DNA of 64,000 nucleotides from Bradyrhizobium sp. (GCF_027451485.1 NZ_DAIDJE010000062.1:22774-86773), one strand, 5' to 3'. Counted from the stretch's first letter, positions 1 to 12,190 are shown. A program made the numbers and translations. The notes: a model not told the origin generated them from the sequence alone.

Positions 1-2
1 CG

Positions 3-3311
<3,309 letters not shown>

Positions 3312-3316
3312 TCACG

Positions 3317-3345
3317 AGCGGGCCGTAAAGCGGCCCGCTTGATGG
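3317..3345 (+). terminator. Hairpin after carB
   Basis: Nine-base perfect stem (3317-3325 with 3331-3339, AGCGGGCCG/CGGCCCGCT) around a 5-nt loop, starting 6 nt after the carB stop. The T tract is weak, so it may be an imperfect intrinsic terminator. Confidence 0.6.
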
Positions 3346-3498
3346 TTGGAACTCTCCGCCCGCATTAATGTTTGAGTTGGCCTTCCGATGAGGCCGCAAT
3401 GAATGGGCTTTTGGACTGTTCGCGCAGCGAACGCCCGATCTGAAAGACGTTTCGCGCGAGCCGCCGTTATTGGCCCGCGCGATTGAAGGACGAAGAAG

Positions 3499-3975
3499 AT
3501 GATGGAAAAGGTTCCGATGACCTCGGTCGGTTACGCCGCGCTTGAGGATGAGTTGAAGAAGCGTCAAACCGTGGAGCGCCCGCGCATAATCGAGCACATC
3601 GCGGAAGCGCGTTCGCATGGCGATCTTTCGGAGAACGCGGAATACCACGCCGCGAAAGAAGAACAGTCGCATAATGAAGGCCGTATCGCCGAGCTCGAGG
3701 ACAAGCTCGCGCGCGCCGACGTGATCGACATTTCGAAGCTTTCCGGCGACACCGTCAAGTTCGGTGCCACCGTCACGCTGATCGATGAGGACACCGAGAA
3801 AAAGGCGGTGTGGCAGATCGTCGGCGAGGTCGAGGCCGACGCCAAGAAGGGCAGGATTTCCATTACCTCCCCGCTCGCGCGCGCGCTGATCGGGAAGAAG
3901 AAAGGGACCACTGTGGAGGTCATGGCGCCGGGCGGCCCCAAGGCCTATGAGATCACCAAGGTGGAGTGGCGCTGA
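3499..3975 (+). CDS. greA: Transcription elongation factor GreA
   Basis: GreA enters the secondary channel of RNA polymerase and stimulates cleavage of backtracked transcripts. The protein has 158 residues, the usual length. It has an N-terminal coiled coil with the acidic tip [14 protein letters not shown] (about residues 39-52), whose Asp/Glu pair coordinates the catalytic magnesium, and a C-terminal FKBP-like domain ([17 protein letters not shown]). The ribosome site is the purine-rich GAAGGACGAAGAAG directly upstream. Two adjacent ATGs (3499, 3502) make the exact start uncertain by one codon. It is a monocistronic unit, closed by a strong terminator 21 nt downstream. Confidence 0.97.
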   Translation: MMEKVPMTSVGYAALEDELKKRQTVERPRIIEHIAEARSHGDLSENAEYHAAKEEQSHNEGRIAELEDKLARADVIDISKLSGDTVKFGATVTLIDEDTEKKAVWQIVGEVEADAKKGRISITSPLARALIGKKKGTTVEVMAPGGPKAYEITKVEWR

Positions 3976-3996
3976 GCTGCCGTCATTGTCCCGAAA

Positions 3997-4029
3997 TCAA
4001 AAAGCCGCGCCGGGTGCGCGGCTTTTTGA
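3997..4029 (+). terminator. Rho-independent terminator of greA
   Basis: Perfect 14-bp inverted repeat (3997-4010 with 4016-4029) around a 5-nt loop. A GC-rich core is followed by CTTTTTGATTTTT. The A/T flanks make it usable in both directions. Confidence 0.9.
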
Positions 4030-4090
4030 TTTTTCCGAGTATTTCTGATCGACTATCCGGACAATCCGGATGTCAAACAGGGGCAATGAC

Positions 4091-4483
4091 ATGGACCAGA
4101 CGTTTTCGAAATTTCAGCCGATCACACTGAGTTTGTTTCGCTTCATCACCGGGCTGCTGCTGTTTCAGTACGGTGTGGCGAAAATCCTCAAGTTTCCGGC
4201 GATCCCACAGTTTGCCAATCCGCCGCCGCTGATCATGACCGCAGGCGGGCTCGAGCTCGTGCTCGGCGCGCTCTTGATGGTCGGGCTTTTCTCGCGGATC
4301 ACCGCCTTCGTCCTGTCGGGCGAAATGGCCTTTGCCTATTTCATCGGCCACTATCCACGGGGTTTTCTGCCGCTCGTCAACGGCGGCACGGCGGCGATCC
4401 TGTTCTGCTTCGCCTGTCTTTACCTGGCGACGTCAGGCCCCGGCCCCTACAGCATCGATGCCGCCATGGGAAAGAAGGGCTGA
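4091..4483 (+). CDS. DoxX family membrane protein
   Basis: Small integral membrane protein of the DoxX family, which holds subunits or partners of quinol-linked redox systems; its exact role here is unknown. It has 130 residues with about four hydrophobic segments: SLFRFITGLLLFQYGVAKIL, GGLELVLGALLMVGLFSR, AFVLSGEMAFAYFIG and TAAILFCFACLYLA. The FQYGVAKIL and GGLELVLG motifs are typical. An in-frame ATG exists at 4070, but 4091 is preferred because CAGGGGC lies 6-7 nt before it. It stands alone between the greA terminator and a repeat. Confidence 0.88.
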   Translation: MDQTFSKFQPITLSLFRFITGLLLFQYGVAKILKFPAIPQFANPPPLIMTAGGLELVLGALLMVGLFSRITAFVLSGEMAFAYFIGHYPRGFLPLVNGGTAAILFCFACLYLATSGPGPYSIDAAMGKKG

Positions 4484-4493
4484 CGGGGTAAGT

Positions 4494-4570
4494 CCGTCAT
4501 TGCGAAGAGCGTTCGCGACGAAGCAATCCAGTCTTGACTGACGAGACTGGATTGCTTGGAGGAGCCTGTC
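4494..4570. repeat. Dispersed extragenic palindrome
   Basis: Starts TCCGTCATTGCGAAGAGCG and holds a 14-bp perfect stem (4521-4534 with 4544-4557, AAGCAATCCAGTCT). The CGTCATTGCGA...GAAGCAATCCA wording is that of a high-copy intergenic repeat known from Bradyrhizobium genomes. It may also act as a transcription boundary between doxX and lrp. Confidence 0.75.
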
Positions 4571-4619
4571 ATCGGGCTCGCATTCACGCGACCCGTTGGC
4601 TCAGGCGGGCGACGAGTTT

Positions 4620-5099
4620 TTAGCCCTTCGCCTTCACTTCCAACGGCACGGCCGCATCATATTTCGAGTTATGCAGCACCAGAGAGGTTCGCACGTTGCG
4701 CACGTGAGGCGCCGCCGTGAGATGGGTGACGAAGTCCTGGAACGTGGCCATGTCGGGGGCGACGCATTTCAGAACGAAATCGACTTCGCCCGAGAGCATC
4801 CAGCATTCCCGCACCAACGGCTCGGCCCGCACGAAATCTTCGAAGGCCCGCAAGTCGGCATCGGCCTGGCTCGACAGATGCACGGAAGCAAACACGGTGA
4901 CATCGAAGCCGAGCTTGCGCGGGTCAAGCAGCCCGCGATAGCCCAGGATATAGCCCGCCTCCTCCAGCGCCCGCACGCGGCGCAAGCAGGGCGGCGGGGA
5001 AATACCGACGCGTTTGGCCAATTCGACATTGGTGATTCGGCCGTCAGCCTGGATTTCGCTCAGGATTTTGAGGTCAATTTCGTCAAGATTCTTCGACAC
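4620..5099 (-). CDS. Lrp/AsnC family transcriptional regulator
   Basis: Feast/famine-type regulator of 159 residues, the usual length. The N-terminal winged HTH reads DEIDLKILSEIQADGRITNV and ELAKRVGISPPPCLRRVRAL. The C-terminal RAM/AsnC effector domain runs from about residue 65 (FDVTVFASVHLSSQ; LVRECWMLSGEVDFVLKCVA). Such proteins bind DNA as multimers and sense amino acids; the ligand cannot be told here. It is transcribed away from trxB, with a 288-bp divergent spacer between them that must hold both promoters. Confidence 0.95.
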   Translation of the reverse strand: MSKNLDEIDLKILSEIQADGRITNVELAKRVGISPPPCLRRVRALEEAGYILGYRGLLDPRKLGFDVTVFASVHLSSQADADLRAFEDFVRAEPLVRECWMLSGEVDFVLKCVAPDMATFQDFVTHLTAAPHVRNVRTSLVLHNSKYDAAVPLEVKAKG

Positions 5100-5387
5100 G
5101 CGGTCCGGCTTCCAAGGGCTGTGAGTGGCTAGAGGCCAGCCCGTGCCAGCCTTCAGCTTTTTGATGGCAACACTCTTAGCCCAGCTCGCCCTGGTTGCGC
5201 AATTTTATTGCGTGTGCATCGCGACAATTTTCTTGCTCACGGGAAATTTTGCCGATTTGGATTGCAATTCTTGCATAGCTCGCCAGATGGCCTAAAGTCG
5301 GATTTGTCACTTTCGGCGCTTCCGCGGCGCCTCCCAGGTCGAATCCAGCCTAAGCGCTCATCAAATTCCCTCCGAAGGGGATCATTC

Positions 5388-6353
5388 ATGTCTGCATCTG
5401 TTCACGCCAAGGTTGTCATCATCGGTTCCGGCCCGGCCGGTTACACCGCGGCGATCTATGCAGCGCGCGCCATGCTCGAACCGATTCTGATCCAGGGAAT
5501 TCAGCCCGGCGGACAACTCACCATCACCACCGATGTGGAAAACTACCCGGGCTTCGCCGACGTGATCCAGGGCCCTTGGCTGATGGATCAGATGGAGAAG
5601 CAGGCAGCTCACGTCGGCACCAAGATCGTGACCGACCTCGTTACCAGGCTCGAACTCGCGCAGCGGCCCTTCCGCCTGACCTGCGACTCCGGTGACGTCT
5701 ATCTGGCCGAAACCGTCATTCTCGCCACCGGCGCGCAGGCCCGCTGGCTCGGGCTTCCGTCCGAGGAAAAGTTCAAGGGTTTTGGCGTCTCGGCCTGCGC
5801 CACCTGCGACGGTTTCTTCTATCGCGGCAAGGACGTCATCGTGGTCGGCGGCGGCAACACCGCGGTCGAAGAAGCGCTGTTTCTGACCAACTTCGCCTCG
5901 ACGGTGACCATCGTGCATCGCCGCGATCACTTCCGCGCCGAGCGCATCCTGCAGGAGCGCTTGTTCAAGCATCCCAAGATCAAGGTGGTGTGGGACAGCG
6001 CGATTGACGAGATCCTGGGCGAAGACAATCCAGCCAAGGTCACCCGTGTCCGGCTGAAGAACGTCAAGTCCGGTGAGCTGACCGAACTTTCCGCCGATGG
6101 CGTCTTCGTCGCGATCGGCCATGCGCCGGCAACAGACCTCGTCGCGGGGCAGATCAAGCTGAAGCCGTCGGGCTATGTCGAAGTCGCAGCGAATTCGACC
6201 GCCACTTCCGTGCCCGGCCTGTTTGCCGCCGGGGACGTCGCCGACGAAACCTACCGCCAGGCGGTCACGGCCGCCGGCCTCGGCTGCATGGCGGCCCTTG
6301 AAGCCGAACGTTTTTTGGCGTTGCGCGCGAGTGATCGCGCCGCAGCGGAGTGA
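5388..6353 (+). CDS. trxB: Thioredoxin-disulfide reductase
   Basis: FAD/NADPH enzyme that reduces thioredoxin in the cytoplasm. The protein has 321 residues. The N-terminal FAD-binding motif is VIIGSGPAGYTAAIYAAR (about 10-27), the redox-active pair is C137-A-T-C140 in SACATCDGFFYRG, the NADPH motif is VVGGGNTAVEEA, and the C-terminal FAD motif is GLFAAGDVADETYRQAVTAAG. The frame is open back to 5208, but the start at 5388 is chosen because the conserved domain begins 8 residues later and GAAGGGG lies just upstream. A LysR gene begins 2 nt after the stop, with its ribosome site inside trxB, so the two are probably cotranscribed. Confidence 0.97.
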   Translation: MSASVHAKVVIIGSGPAGYTAAIYAARAMLEPILIQGIQPGGQLTITTDVENYPGFADVIQGPWLMDQMEKQAAHVGTKIVTDLVTRLELAQRPFRLTCDSGDVYLAETVILATGAQARWLGLPSEEKFKGFGVSACATCDGFFYRGKDVIVVGGGNTAVEEALFLTNFASTVTIVHRRDHFRAERILQERLFKHPKIKVVWDSAIDEILGEDNPAKVTRVRLKNVKSGELTELSADGVFVAIGHAPATDLVAGQIKLKPSGYVEVAANSTATSVPGLFAAGDVADETYRQAVTAAGLGCMAALEAERFLALRASDRAAAE

Positions 6354-6355
6354 CG

Positions 6356-7279
6356 ATGAACCGAACCCGCGATGGATTTATGGATATGGACTGGGACAAG
6401 CTGAAGGTGTTTCACGCGGCGGCCGAAGCCGGGAGCTTCACGCATGCCGGCGAGCAGCTCGGCCTCTCGCAATCGGCCGTGTCGCGCCAGGTGAGCGCGC
6501 TGGAACAGGAATTGTCTGTGTCGCTGTTTCACCGCCATGCGCGCGGCCTGATCCTGACCGAACAGGGCGATCTGCTGTTTCGCACCGCCCATGACGTGTT
6601 CATGCAGTTGCAGGCGGCGCGGGCAAAATTGACGGACAGCCGCGAGCGGCCAAGCGGCGATCTCAAGATCACCACCACGCCCGGAGTCGGCATCAACTGG
6701 CTGATTCCCCGGCTTGGCGAGTTCACGGCACTCTATCCGGAAATCCGCATTTCGCTGATCGTTACCGACGAGGAGCTCGACCTGTCGATGCGCGAGGCGG
6801 ACGTGGCGATCCGCACGCGCAAACCGACCCAGCCCGACCTGATCCAGCGCAAGCTGTTCGCGATGGGCTTTCATGCTTATTGCTCGCCGGACTACATCAA
6901 GCGATTCGGCACGCCGCGCACGCTCGACGAACTCGACCAGCATCGGATCATCATGCTGTCCGACGGACAGGTGGCGCCGCACTTGCAAAACCGCAGCTGG
7001 CTGATCGAGGCAGGCCGTAACGGCAGCGGACCGCGCGAACCCTATTTCAAGGTCAACAATATCCTTGGCCTGGTGCGCGCCTGCCAGCAGGGCCTAGGAA
7101 TCGCGGCGCTGCCGGATTACCTGATCGAGGAAAACAGCCGTCTTGTGCAGTTGTTCAGCGAATCGGATTCGATCCAGCTCGACACCTATTTCGTTTATCC
7201 CGAAGAGTTGAAGACGGTCGCCCGTGTGCAGGTGTTCCGCGACTTCGTGGTGAGCAAGGCGCAGCGCTGGCCGTCCTAG
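6356..7279 (+). CDS. LysR family transcriptional regulator
   Basis: LysR-type regulator of about 307 residues. The N-terminal HTH is LKVFHAAAEAGSFTHAGEQL followed by GLSQSAVSRQVSALEQEL. The effector-binding domain follows (GVGINWLIPRLGEFTALYPE; VNNILGLVRACQQGLGIAAL). The ATG at 6356 has GGAG 5 nt upstream, inside the end of trxB; a second ATG at 6380 (MDMDWDKLK) would give a more typical N-terminus. The tight linkage to trxB suggests translational coupling. Its target is unknown; a link to redox or thiol control is only an inference from position. Confidence 0.92.
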   Translation: MNRTRDGFMDMDWDKLKVFHAAAEAGSFTHAGEQLGLSQSAVSRQVSALEQELSVSLFHRHARGLILTEQGDLLFRTAHDVFMQLQAARAKLTDSRERPSGDLKITTTPGVGINWLIPRLGEFTALYPEIRISLIVTDEELDLSMREADVAIRTRKPTQPDLIQRKLFAMGFHAYCSPDYIKRFGTPRTLDELDQHRIIMLSDGQVAPHLQNRSWLIEAGRNGSGPREPYFKVNNILGLVRACQQGLGIAALPDYLIEENSRLVQLFSESDSIQLDTYFVYPEELKTVARVQVFRDFVVSKAQRWPS

Positions 7280-7555
7280 ATCTCTTGAGCGTGATTGCGG
7301 CGCAAACGCAAAGCGTTTGTCGCGAGGTCGAACTGCTGCACGATTTTCCCGATCGGGCGGTAATTATCAGTCGATAACGGGTGAGCGCATGTCAGACATG
7401 CGGCGCCCCCCGTTGCTGCACAGCACTCGCAAAGTCCATAGTTGCTTCACACTGAACTTTCGCGTTGCGCACATGTCCCCCTCCTCCAGTGGCGCGGGTG
7501 TTCGGTTATCCCTCTTGGAAGGTGATTGTGTCGGCCCAACGAGGCCAATACTTGA

Positions 7556-7590
7556 AGCCGGGCTCTCACGGGCCCGGCTTTTTTCTTTTC
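7556..7590 (+). terminator. Rho-independent terminator, possibly of a small RNA
   Basis: Stem AGCCGGGC (7556-7563) with GCCCGGCT (7572-7579), followed by TTTTTTCTTTT. This is a textbook intrinsic terminator 280 bp beyond lysR. Confidence 0.8.
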
Positions 7591-7689
7591 AGGATTTCCC
7601 GCTGAGCCCTAGGCCTCTTCCGTTGACAGCGGAACCGACGCACCGCATCATTGCCTTATGATCACGAGTTTGTGCGCCGCCATCCGTTC

Positions 7690-7720
7690 CAAAAAAGCCA
7701 CCCTTCGGGGGGCTTGGGAT
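7690..7720 (-). terminator. Minus-strand hairpin with UUCG-type loop and T tract
   Basis: On the minus strand the hairpin reads AAGCCCCCCGAAGGGTGGC and then TTTTTTGG. The stem has one mismatch. Read that way it is a terminator for a leftward transcript, although no minus-strand gene is seen immediately to its right. Confidence 0.4.
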
Positions 7721-7758
7721 CGACGCGCGCGATAGACTTCTCGCAATTGCCCGATCTT

Positions 7759-7786
7759 AAAACCCCGCCGTGAGGTGGGGTTTTTT
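7759..7786 (+). terminator. Terminator-like hairpin 35 nt before the DapA-family gene
   Basis: AAAACCCCGCC (7759-7769) pairs with GGTGGGGTTTT (one G.T pair), followed by TTTTTT in total. It lies directly in the leader of the gene starting at 7820, so it either closes upstream transcription or acts as an attenuator. Confidence 0.65.
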
Positions 7787-7819
7787 GTGTCCCGTCTCCG
7801 GCCAACCAGGAGAAGGACC

Positions 7820-8767
7820 ATGACTGCCCCTGTTTCTTCCGACGCCCAATCGCCCGGTCTCCGAACCCACTTGCGCGGCCTCTGGCTGCCGCTCGTCACG
7901 CCGTTTCGCGACGGGCTCGTGGACGAGGTTTCGCTGCGGCGGCTGGTGAGGCATTACGCGGCCTTGCCCATCGACGGGCTGATTCTCGCCGCGACATCAG
8001 GCGAGGGCCTGACGCTTGGGCTGCTGGAATTGGAATGGATCGTCGCTGCGGCACGGGAGACCAGCGCCGAAGCGAGGCGCTACTTGCCGATCTGCCTTGG
8101 ACTGGCCGGCAGCGATACCCGCGCGATGTGCCATATCCTGGACGAGACCGCCGGCTGGCCGATCGACGGCTATCTGATCTCGAGCCCCTCTTACTCGCGG
8201 CCATCGCAACGCGGCCTGCTCCGACACTTCACCGTGCTCGCCGACCACGCCTCCTGGCCGATCGCACTGTACAACATCCCCTATCGCGCCGCGGTCAACC
8301 TCGAGACCGAGACACTGCTCGAACTCGCTTGTCACCCCAACATCGTCGGCATGAAGGATTGCGGCGCCAACCGCGTGCAATCTATCGAGCTTCTGCGGCG
8401 ACGGCCTGCCGGCTTTCGCATCCTGACCGGCGAGGACGCGCTGTATCTTGAAGCACTATGCGATGGCGCCGACGGCGCGATCCTCTTGTCGGCCCATATC
8501 GAGACTGCAACCTTTGCCGCCATTGGAAAGCTGTTGCGGGAGGGCAATCACGACGGGGCGCGGGCACATTGGGATCGCGTCTCCGGCTTGACGCGGCTGT
8601 TGTTCGCCGAGCCGAGCCCGGCGCCTGCCAAGTACTGGCTGGCGCGCATCGGTCTGATCGAGAGCGCCGAGGTGCGCCTGCCGATGGTCGAGGTGAGCCG
8701 CGAACTCGCCACGCGACTCGAGGCCGAGATCGCTCGGCGCAACGCGGTGCTGACCGCGGCCGGTTAA
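7820..8767 (+). CDS. DapA/N-acetylneuraminate-lyase family aldolase
   Basis: Class I pyruvate-dependent aldolase of 315 residues, related to 4-hydroxy-tetrahydrodipicolinate synthase. Seen: TSGEG at 59-63 (the family GTTGE-type motif), Y151 in YNIPYR, the Schiff-base lysine K179 in NIVGMKD, and GEDALYL. The ATG at 7820 has AGGAGAAGG 4 nt upstream. The TSGEG variant and C-terminus differ enough from housekeeping DapA that the substrate is uncertain; it may be a paralogue rather than the lysine-pathway enzyme. It converges on copA and the stop codons overlap by four bases, so the two messages are complementary at their 3' ends. Confidence 0.85.
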   Translation: MTAPVSSDAQSPGLRTHLRGLWLPLVTPFRDGLVDEVSLRRLVRHYAALPIDGLILAATSGEGLTLGLLELEWIVAAARETSAEARRYLPICLGLAGSDTRAMCHILDETAGWPIDGYLISSPSYSRPSQRGLLRHFTVLADHASWPIALYNIPYRAAVNLETETLLELACHPNIVGMKDCGANRVQSIELLRRRPAGFRILTGEDALYLEALCDGADGAILLSAHIETATFAAIGKLLREGNHDGARAHWDRVSGLTRLLFAEPSPAPAKYWLARIGLIESAEVRLPMVEVSRELATRLEAEIARRNAVLTAAG

Positions 8768-11244
8768 AGTTTGGCGCGCGAGAGGCGCAAGGCATTGCTG
8801 ATCACGCTTACCGAGGACAGCGCCATCGCGGCCGCCCCGACCATCGGCGACAGCAGGATGCCGAACACGGGATAGAGCACGCCCGCCGCGATCGGCACAC
8901 CGGCCGCGTTGTAGACGAAGGCGAAGGCGAGGTTCTGGCGGATGTTGCCCATGGTCGCGGCCGACAATCGCCGGGCGCGGACCAGCCCGCCGAGATCGCC
9001 GGTCAGAAGCGTCACGCCCGCACTCTCGATCGCGACATCCGTGCCGCCGCCCATTGCAATGCCGACATCGGCTGCGGCGAGAGCCGGCGCGTCGTTGATG
9101 CCGTCGCCTACCATGGCGACGCGGCGGCCCTCTTTGCGAAGCCGCTGCACCACCTCGCCCTTGCGCTCCGGCAACACGCCGGCTTCGATCTCGGCGATAT
9201 CGAGCTGCGATGCGACCGCCCGCGCAGTGGTCGCGTTGTCGCCGGTCAGCATCACGATGCGCAGGCCTTCCGACCGAAGCGCCGCGACCGCCGCCTTTGC
9301 CGAAGCCTTGATCGGATCTGCGATGGCGATGACGCCCGCGGCGCGGCCATCGAGCGCCGCATAAATGGCGGTCGCGCCGGACGCACGCGCGGTTTCCGCA
9401 GCCGCGTCCAGTCCGCCGGTTGCGATGTTGAGGTCGCGCATCAGCGCGGCGTTGCCGAGAGCAACCGCCCTGCCTTGAACCATGCCGCTGGCGCCCTTGC
9501 CCGAATGCGCAGCAAAATTCGCCACCGCTTCGATTGAGAGGCCGCGCGCTTTGGCTGCCTCGATCACCGCCCGCCCGAGCGGATGCTCGCTGGCCTGCTC
9601 GACACTCGCGGCAATCCGCAACAGCGTGTTCTCGTCGACATCGGACGCGGTCACGATCGACGCCAGCTTCGGCTTGCCTTCGGTGAGCGTACCGGTCTTA
9701 TCGATGACGATGGTGTCGATGCGCTCGAACGCTTCCAGCGCCTCGGCATCGCGGATCAGGATGCCGGACCGCGCGCCCCGCCCGACGCCCACCATGATCG
9801 ACATCGGCGTGGCAAGCCCAAGCGCACAGGGGCAGGCGATGATCAGCACGGTCACGGCGGCAATCAGCGCAAAGGTGAGGCGAGGTTCGGGGCCGAAACC
9901 CATCCAGGCGGCAAAGGCAATCAACGCCGTCGCGATCACCAGCGGCACGAACCATCCCGCGACACGGTCGGCGAGACGCTGGATCGGCGCGCGCGAGCGC
10001 TGCGCCCGCGCCACCATGTCCACGATCCGCGCCAGCATGGTGTCGCGTCCGACCTGCTCGGCTTGCAGCACCAGCGCGCCGCCCTGGTTGACGGTCCCGC
10101 CGATGACGCGCGCGCCGACCGCTTTTTGGACCGGCATCGGCTCACCCGTCACCATGGATTCATCGACGAAAGAGCTTCCTTCGATGACGCGGCCATCGAC
10201 CGGAATTTTCTCACCGGGTCGCACCCGCAGGCGATCGCCAACTCCGATCAACTCGAGCGCGACATCCTCGTCGCCGCGACCGGTGATGCGCCGTGCGGTC
10301 TTCGGCGCAAGGCCGAGCAGCGCGCGGATGGCGCCTGACGTGCGTTCACGGGCCTTCAGTTCCAGCACCTGGCCGAGCAGAACCAGCACAGTAATCACGG
10401 CGGCCGCCTCGAAATAGACGGCGACCGCGCCATGCATGTCGCGGAAAGTCGCGGGAAAGATTTGCGGGAAGAGCGTGCCGACCACGCTGTAAAGCCAGGC
10501 AACACCAGTGCCCATCGCAATCAGCGTGAACATGTTGAGGTTCCAGGTCGTCACCGATCGCCAGCCGCGCACGAAAAAGGGCGCGCCCGCCCACAACACC
10601 ACCGGCGTTGCCAGCACCAGCGAAATCCAGTTCGACCAGACCGGCGGCACCAGACCCATCAGTCCGACATGGCGGCCCATCTCGAGCACGAACACGGGCA
10701 CGGTCAGCGCCAGCGCGATCCAGAATCGCCGCCTCATATCGATGAGTTCGGGATCAGGCCCCTGCTCCAGCGAGACCTGCTCTGGCTCGAGCGCCATCCC
10801 GCAGATCGGACAGCTACCCGGCCCGACCTGCCGGACTTCCGGGTGCATCGGGCAGGTGTAGATGGCGCCGTCGGCCGGCGGCTGTTGCTGCTTTGCCGAT
10901 GCGGCATGCTGTGAAACGGCTTGTTTGGGCTTGTTGAGAAAGGATTGCGCATCGGCCTGAAAGCGCTCGCGGCAGCGGGCGCTGCAAAACAGATATTCAC
11001 GCCCTTGATATTCAAAGCGATGCTTGGCGTTCTCGCGCTTGACCTTCATGCCGCAGACCGGATCGATCGCGACCTCCGCCTCCGGGGCAGCGCGTTCAGG
11101 CTTGCCGCCGCCGCAGCCCGAGCCGGCGGCCGGTTCCGAATGATCATGGCCTGCATGATCATGTCCGTGGTGGTGTTCGCCGTGCTGATGACAGCCCTGA
11201 TGATGGCCGGTTGCCGCGCCGTGACCCTGCTTGTCCTGCGCCAT
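8764..11244 (-). CDS. copA: Copper-exporting P1B-type ATPase with His-rich tail and YHS domain
   Basis: Inner-membrane P1B-ATPase of about 826 residues that exports Cu(I). In order: a His-rich N-terminus ([20 protein letters not shown]), a YHS metal-binding domain ([20 protein letters not shown]), a heavy-metal-binding motif [20 protein letters not shown], eight predicted membrane segments including the CPCALGLA transport motif, the actuator motif (VTGEPMPV), phosphorylation site [11 protein letters not shown], an HP-dipeptide nucleotide domain (SEHPLGRA) and [24 protein letters not shown] at 11253 is an alternative start. It is divergent from csoR, sharing a 45-bp promoter with the CsoR operator, so copper induction is expected. 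Confidence 0.95.
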   Translation of the reverse strand: MAQDKQGHGAATGHHQGCHQHGEHHHGHDHAGHDHSEPAAGSGCGGGKPERAAPEAEVAIDPVCGMKVKRENAKHRFEYQGREYLFCSARCRERFQADAQSFLNKPKQAVSQHAASAKQQQPPADGAIYTCPMHPEVRQVGPGSCPICGMALEPEQVSLEQGPDPELIDMRRRFWIALALTVPVFVLEMGRHVGLMGLVPPVWSNWISLVLATPVVLWAGAPFFVRGWRSVTTWNLNMFTLIAMGTGVAWLYSVVGTLFPQIFPATFRDMHGAVAVYFEAAAVITVLVLLGQVLELKARERTSGAIRALLGLAPKTARRITGRGDEDVALELIGVGDRLRVRPGEKIPVDGRVIEGSSFVDESMVTGEPMPVQKAVGARVIGGTVNQGGALVLQAEQVGRDTMLARIVDMVARAQRSRAPIQRLADRVAGWFVPLVIATALIAFAAWMGFGPEPRLTFALIAAVTVLIIACPCALGLATPMSIMVGVGRGARSGILIRDAEALEAFERIDTIVIDKTGTLTEGKPKLASIVTASDVDENTLLRIAASVEQASEHPLGRAVIEAAKARGLSIEAVANFAAHSGKGASGMVQGRAVALGNAALMRDLNIATGGLDAAAETARASGATAIYAALDGRAAGVIAIADPIKASAKAAVAALRSEGLRIVMLTGDNATTARAVASQLDIAEIEAGVLPERKGEVVQRLRKEGRRVAMVGDGINDAPALAAADVGIAMGGGTDVAIESAGVTLLTGDLGGLVRARRLSAATMGNIRQNLAFAFVYNAAGVPIAAGVLYPVFGILLSPMVGAAAMALSSVSVISNALRLSRAKL

Positions 11245-11270
11245 CTCTTCCACCTCGCCGCTCTTGAAAC

Positions 11271-11291
11271 ATATACCCTAGGGGGGTATAT
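11271..11291. promoter_or_regulatory. CsoR-type operator between copA and csoR
   Basis: ATATACCCTAGGGGGGTATAT is a near-perfect inverted repeat with the TACCC...GGGGGTA arrangement of copper-sensing CsoR operators. It lies 26 bp upstream of the copA start and overlaps the first csoR ATG, so bound CsoR should repress both genes. Confidence 0.85.
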
Positions 11292-11574
11292 GAACCCGAT
11301 GCGCAAAGAGATCAAGGCTTCCTGCCTGAAAAGACTGAAACGTATCGAGGGCCAGATCCGCGGGCTTGCCGGGATGGTGGAGGACGACCGCTATTGCATC
11401 GACGTCGTCACCCAGATCGCGGCGGCCAAAGCGGCGCTGCGCCGTGTCGAGGAGGAGATCCTGCGCGACCACGTCGCCCACTGCGTCGAGCACGCCATCG
11501 TGTCGGGCGACAAGGCCGATCAACGCCGCAAGATTGCCGAACTGATGGATGTGATCGGTCGCGCCGAGCGGTAG
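11290..11574 (+). CDS. csoR: Copper-sensing transcriptional repressor, CsoR/DUF156 family
   Basis: All-helical repressor of 94 residues that loses DNA affinity when it binds Cu(I). The metal ligands are visible as C36 (RYCIDVV), H61 and C65 (HVAHCVEH), which is the Cys-His-Cys set of copper sensors rather than the sets of nickel or formaldehyde sensors. The N-terminal RLKRIEGQIRGLAGMVEDDR segment is characteristic. ATG 11290 gives this numbering; a second ATG lies at 11299. The upstream operator overlaps the start codon, which fits autoregulation. Confidence 0.93.
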   Translation: MNPMRKEIKASCLKRLKRIEGQIRGLAGMVEDDRYCIDVVTQIAAAKAALRRVEEEILRDHVAHCVEHAIVSGDKADQRRKIAELMDVIGRAER

Positions 11575-11606
11575 GCCGCACAGCCGCTCTTTCCTGACTT
11601 GCTTGG

Positions 11607-11633
11607 TTAACGGCCGCTGAAGCGCGCCGTTAA
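11607..11633. promoter_or_regulatory. TTAA-containing inverted repeat
   Basis: TTAACGGC (11607-11614) and GCCGTTAA (11626-11633) form a perfect inverted repeat 80 bp before a small membrane-protein gene. TTAAC words recur upstream of the next, paralogous gene (near 11909 and 11963). TTAA boxes are the half-sites of the cell-cycle regulator CtrA, but the spacing here is not the canonical TTAA-N7-TTAA. Confidence 0.35.
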
Positions 11634-11712
11634 AGTCCGCATCGCCTGCAGGTCCCTAATTTTAGACTTAGCAGCTATGGTTTCGCCAATCATCGAGACC
11701 GGGGGCGACACG

Positions 11713-11865
11713 ATGACGGCGCAGATCACTCCAAACAAACGCTTTGCCAATTCCAAATGGGCCGAGAGGAAGCAGGATTTCCTGATCGTTTCCTCGTTCG
11801 GGCTTTGGGCGATGCTGCTCGGCTTTTCGCCGGTGCTCGCCGTCCGATTCCTGGTGGGAAGCTGA
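11713..11865 (+). CDS. Small single-span membrane protein (tandem paralogue 1)
   Basis: 50 residues: a short polar head (TAQITPNKRFANSKWAERKQ) and one hydrophobic span (FLIVSSFGLWAMLLGFSPVL). GGGGGCGAC lies 4-5 nt before the chosen ATG; an in-frame ATG also exists at 11677. The protein shares the pattern SKW...QD...G.W...L..SPV with the next small gene, and the upstream stretches (GTTAAA...CGCATCGCCTGCAGGTCC and GTTAACCCGGATCGCCTAAGGTCC) are also alike, so the pair arose by duplication. No function is known. Confidence 0.65.
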   Translation: MTAQITPNKRFANSKWAERKQDFLIVSSFGLWAMLLGFSPVLAVRFLVGS

Positions 11866-12017
11866 AGCTTATCTGGCGGCTTTGACCGGTACCGCGCCCG
11901 CGGCACTGGTTAACCGGTCGTGGCGAAGCGATTTGCAAAGCGAACGACTCCACAGCCGGCCTGTTAACCCGGATCGCCTAAGGTCCCCCCACAACAAGAA
12001 GAAAACGCGGGGGCGTT

Positions 12018-12161
12018 ATGGATACTCTGGAAGCGCAGGAAGATTCCGACTCCAAATGGAGCGGCTTTTGCACGCAGGATATCGTCTGGGCGGTCGGCGT
12101 CTGGTCGGTCATCCTGACCTTGTCGCCGGTCGTGATGTTTTACGTGCTGATGGTGAATTGA
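12018..12161 (+). CDS. Small single-span membrane protein (tandem paralogue 2)
   Basis: 47 residues: MDTLEAQEDSDSKWSGFCTQ followed by a hydrophobic span (DIVWAVGVWSVILTLSPVVM) and a short tail. It aligns with the preceding 50-residue protein at SKW, QD, G.W and SPV. A GCGGGGGCG ribosome site lies just upstream of the ATG. It is likely part of a family of tiny inner-membrane proteins in this genus; its function is unknown. Confidence 0.65.
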   Translation: MDTLEAQEDSDSKWSGFCTQDIVWAVGVWSVILTLSPVVMFYVLMVN

Positions 12162-12190
12162 TTTATCGCGCGCAACCGCGCCGACAACGT

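Larger units (their letters stand above)
7280..7819. other. Gene-free region with stacked terminator-like hairpins; possible small RNA
   Basis: 540 bp without a convincing reading frame. It holds three terminator-like hairpins (described separately) near 7556, 7690 and 7759. A small RNA ending at the 7556-7590 terminator is plausible, because no protein gene supplies a transcript that would need it (lysR ends 280 bp earlier). No known RNA family could be recognised by eye. Confidence 0.4.

Noticed and set aside
7317..7661. 114-codon frame in the region before the aldolase
   Set aside because: Crosses a strong terminator hairpin and has low-complexity composition.
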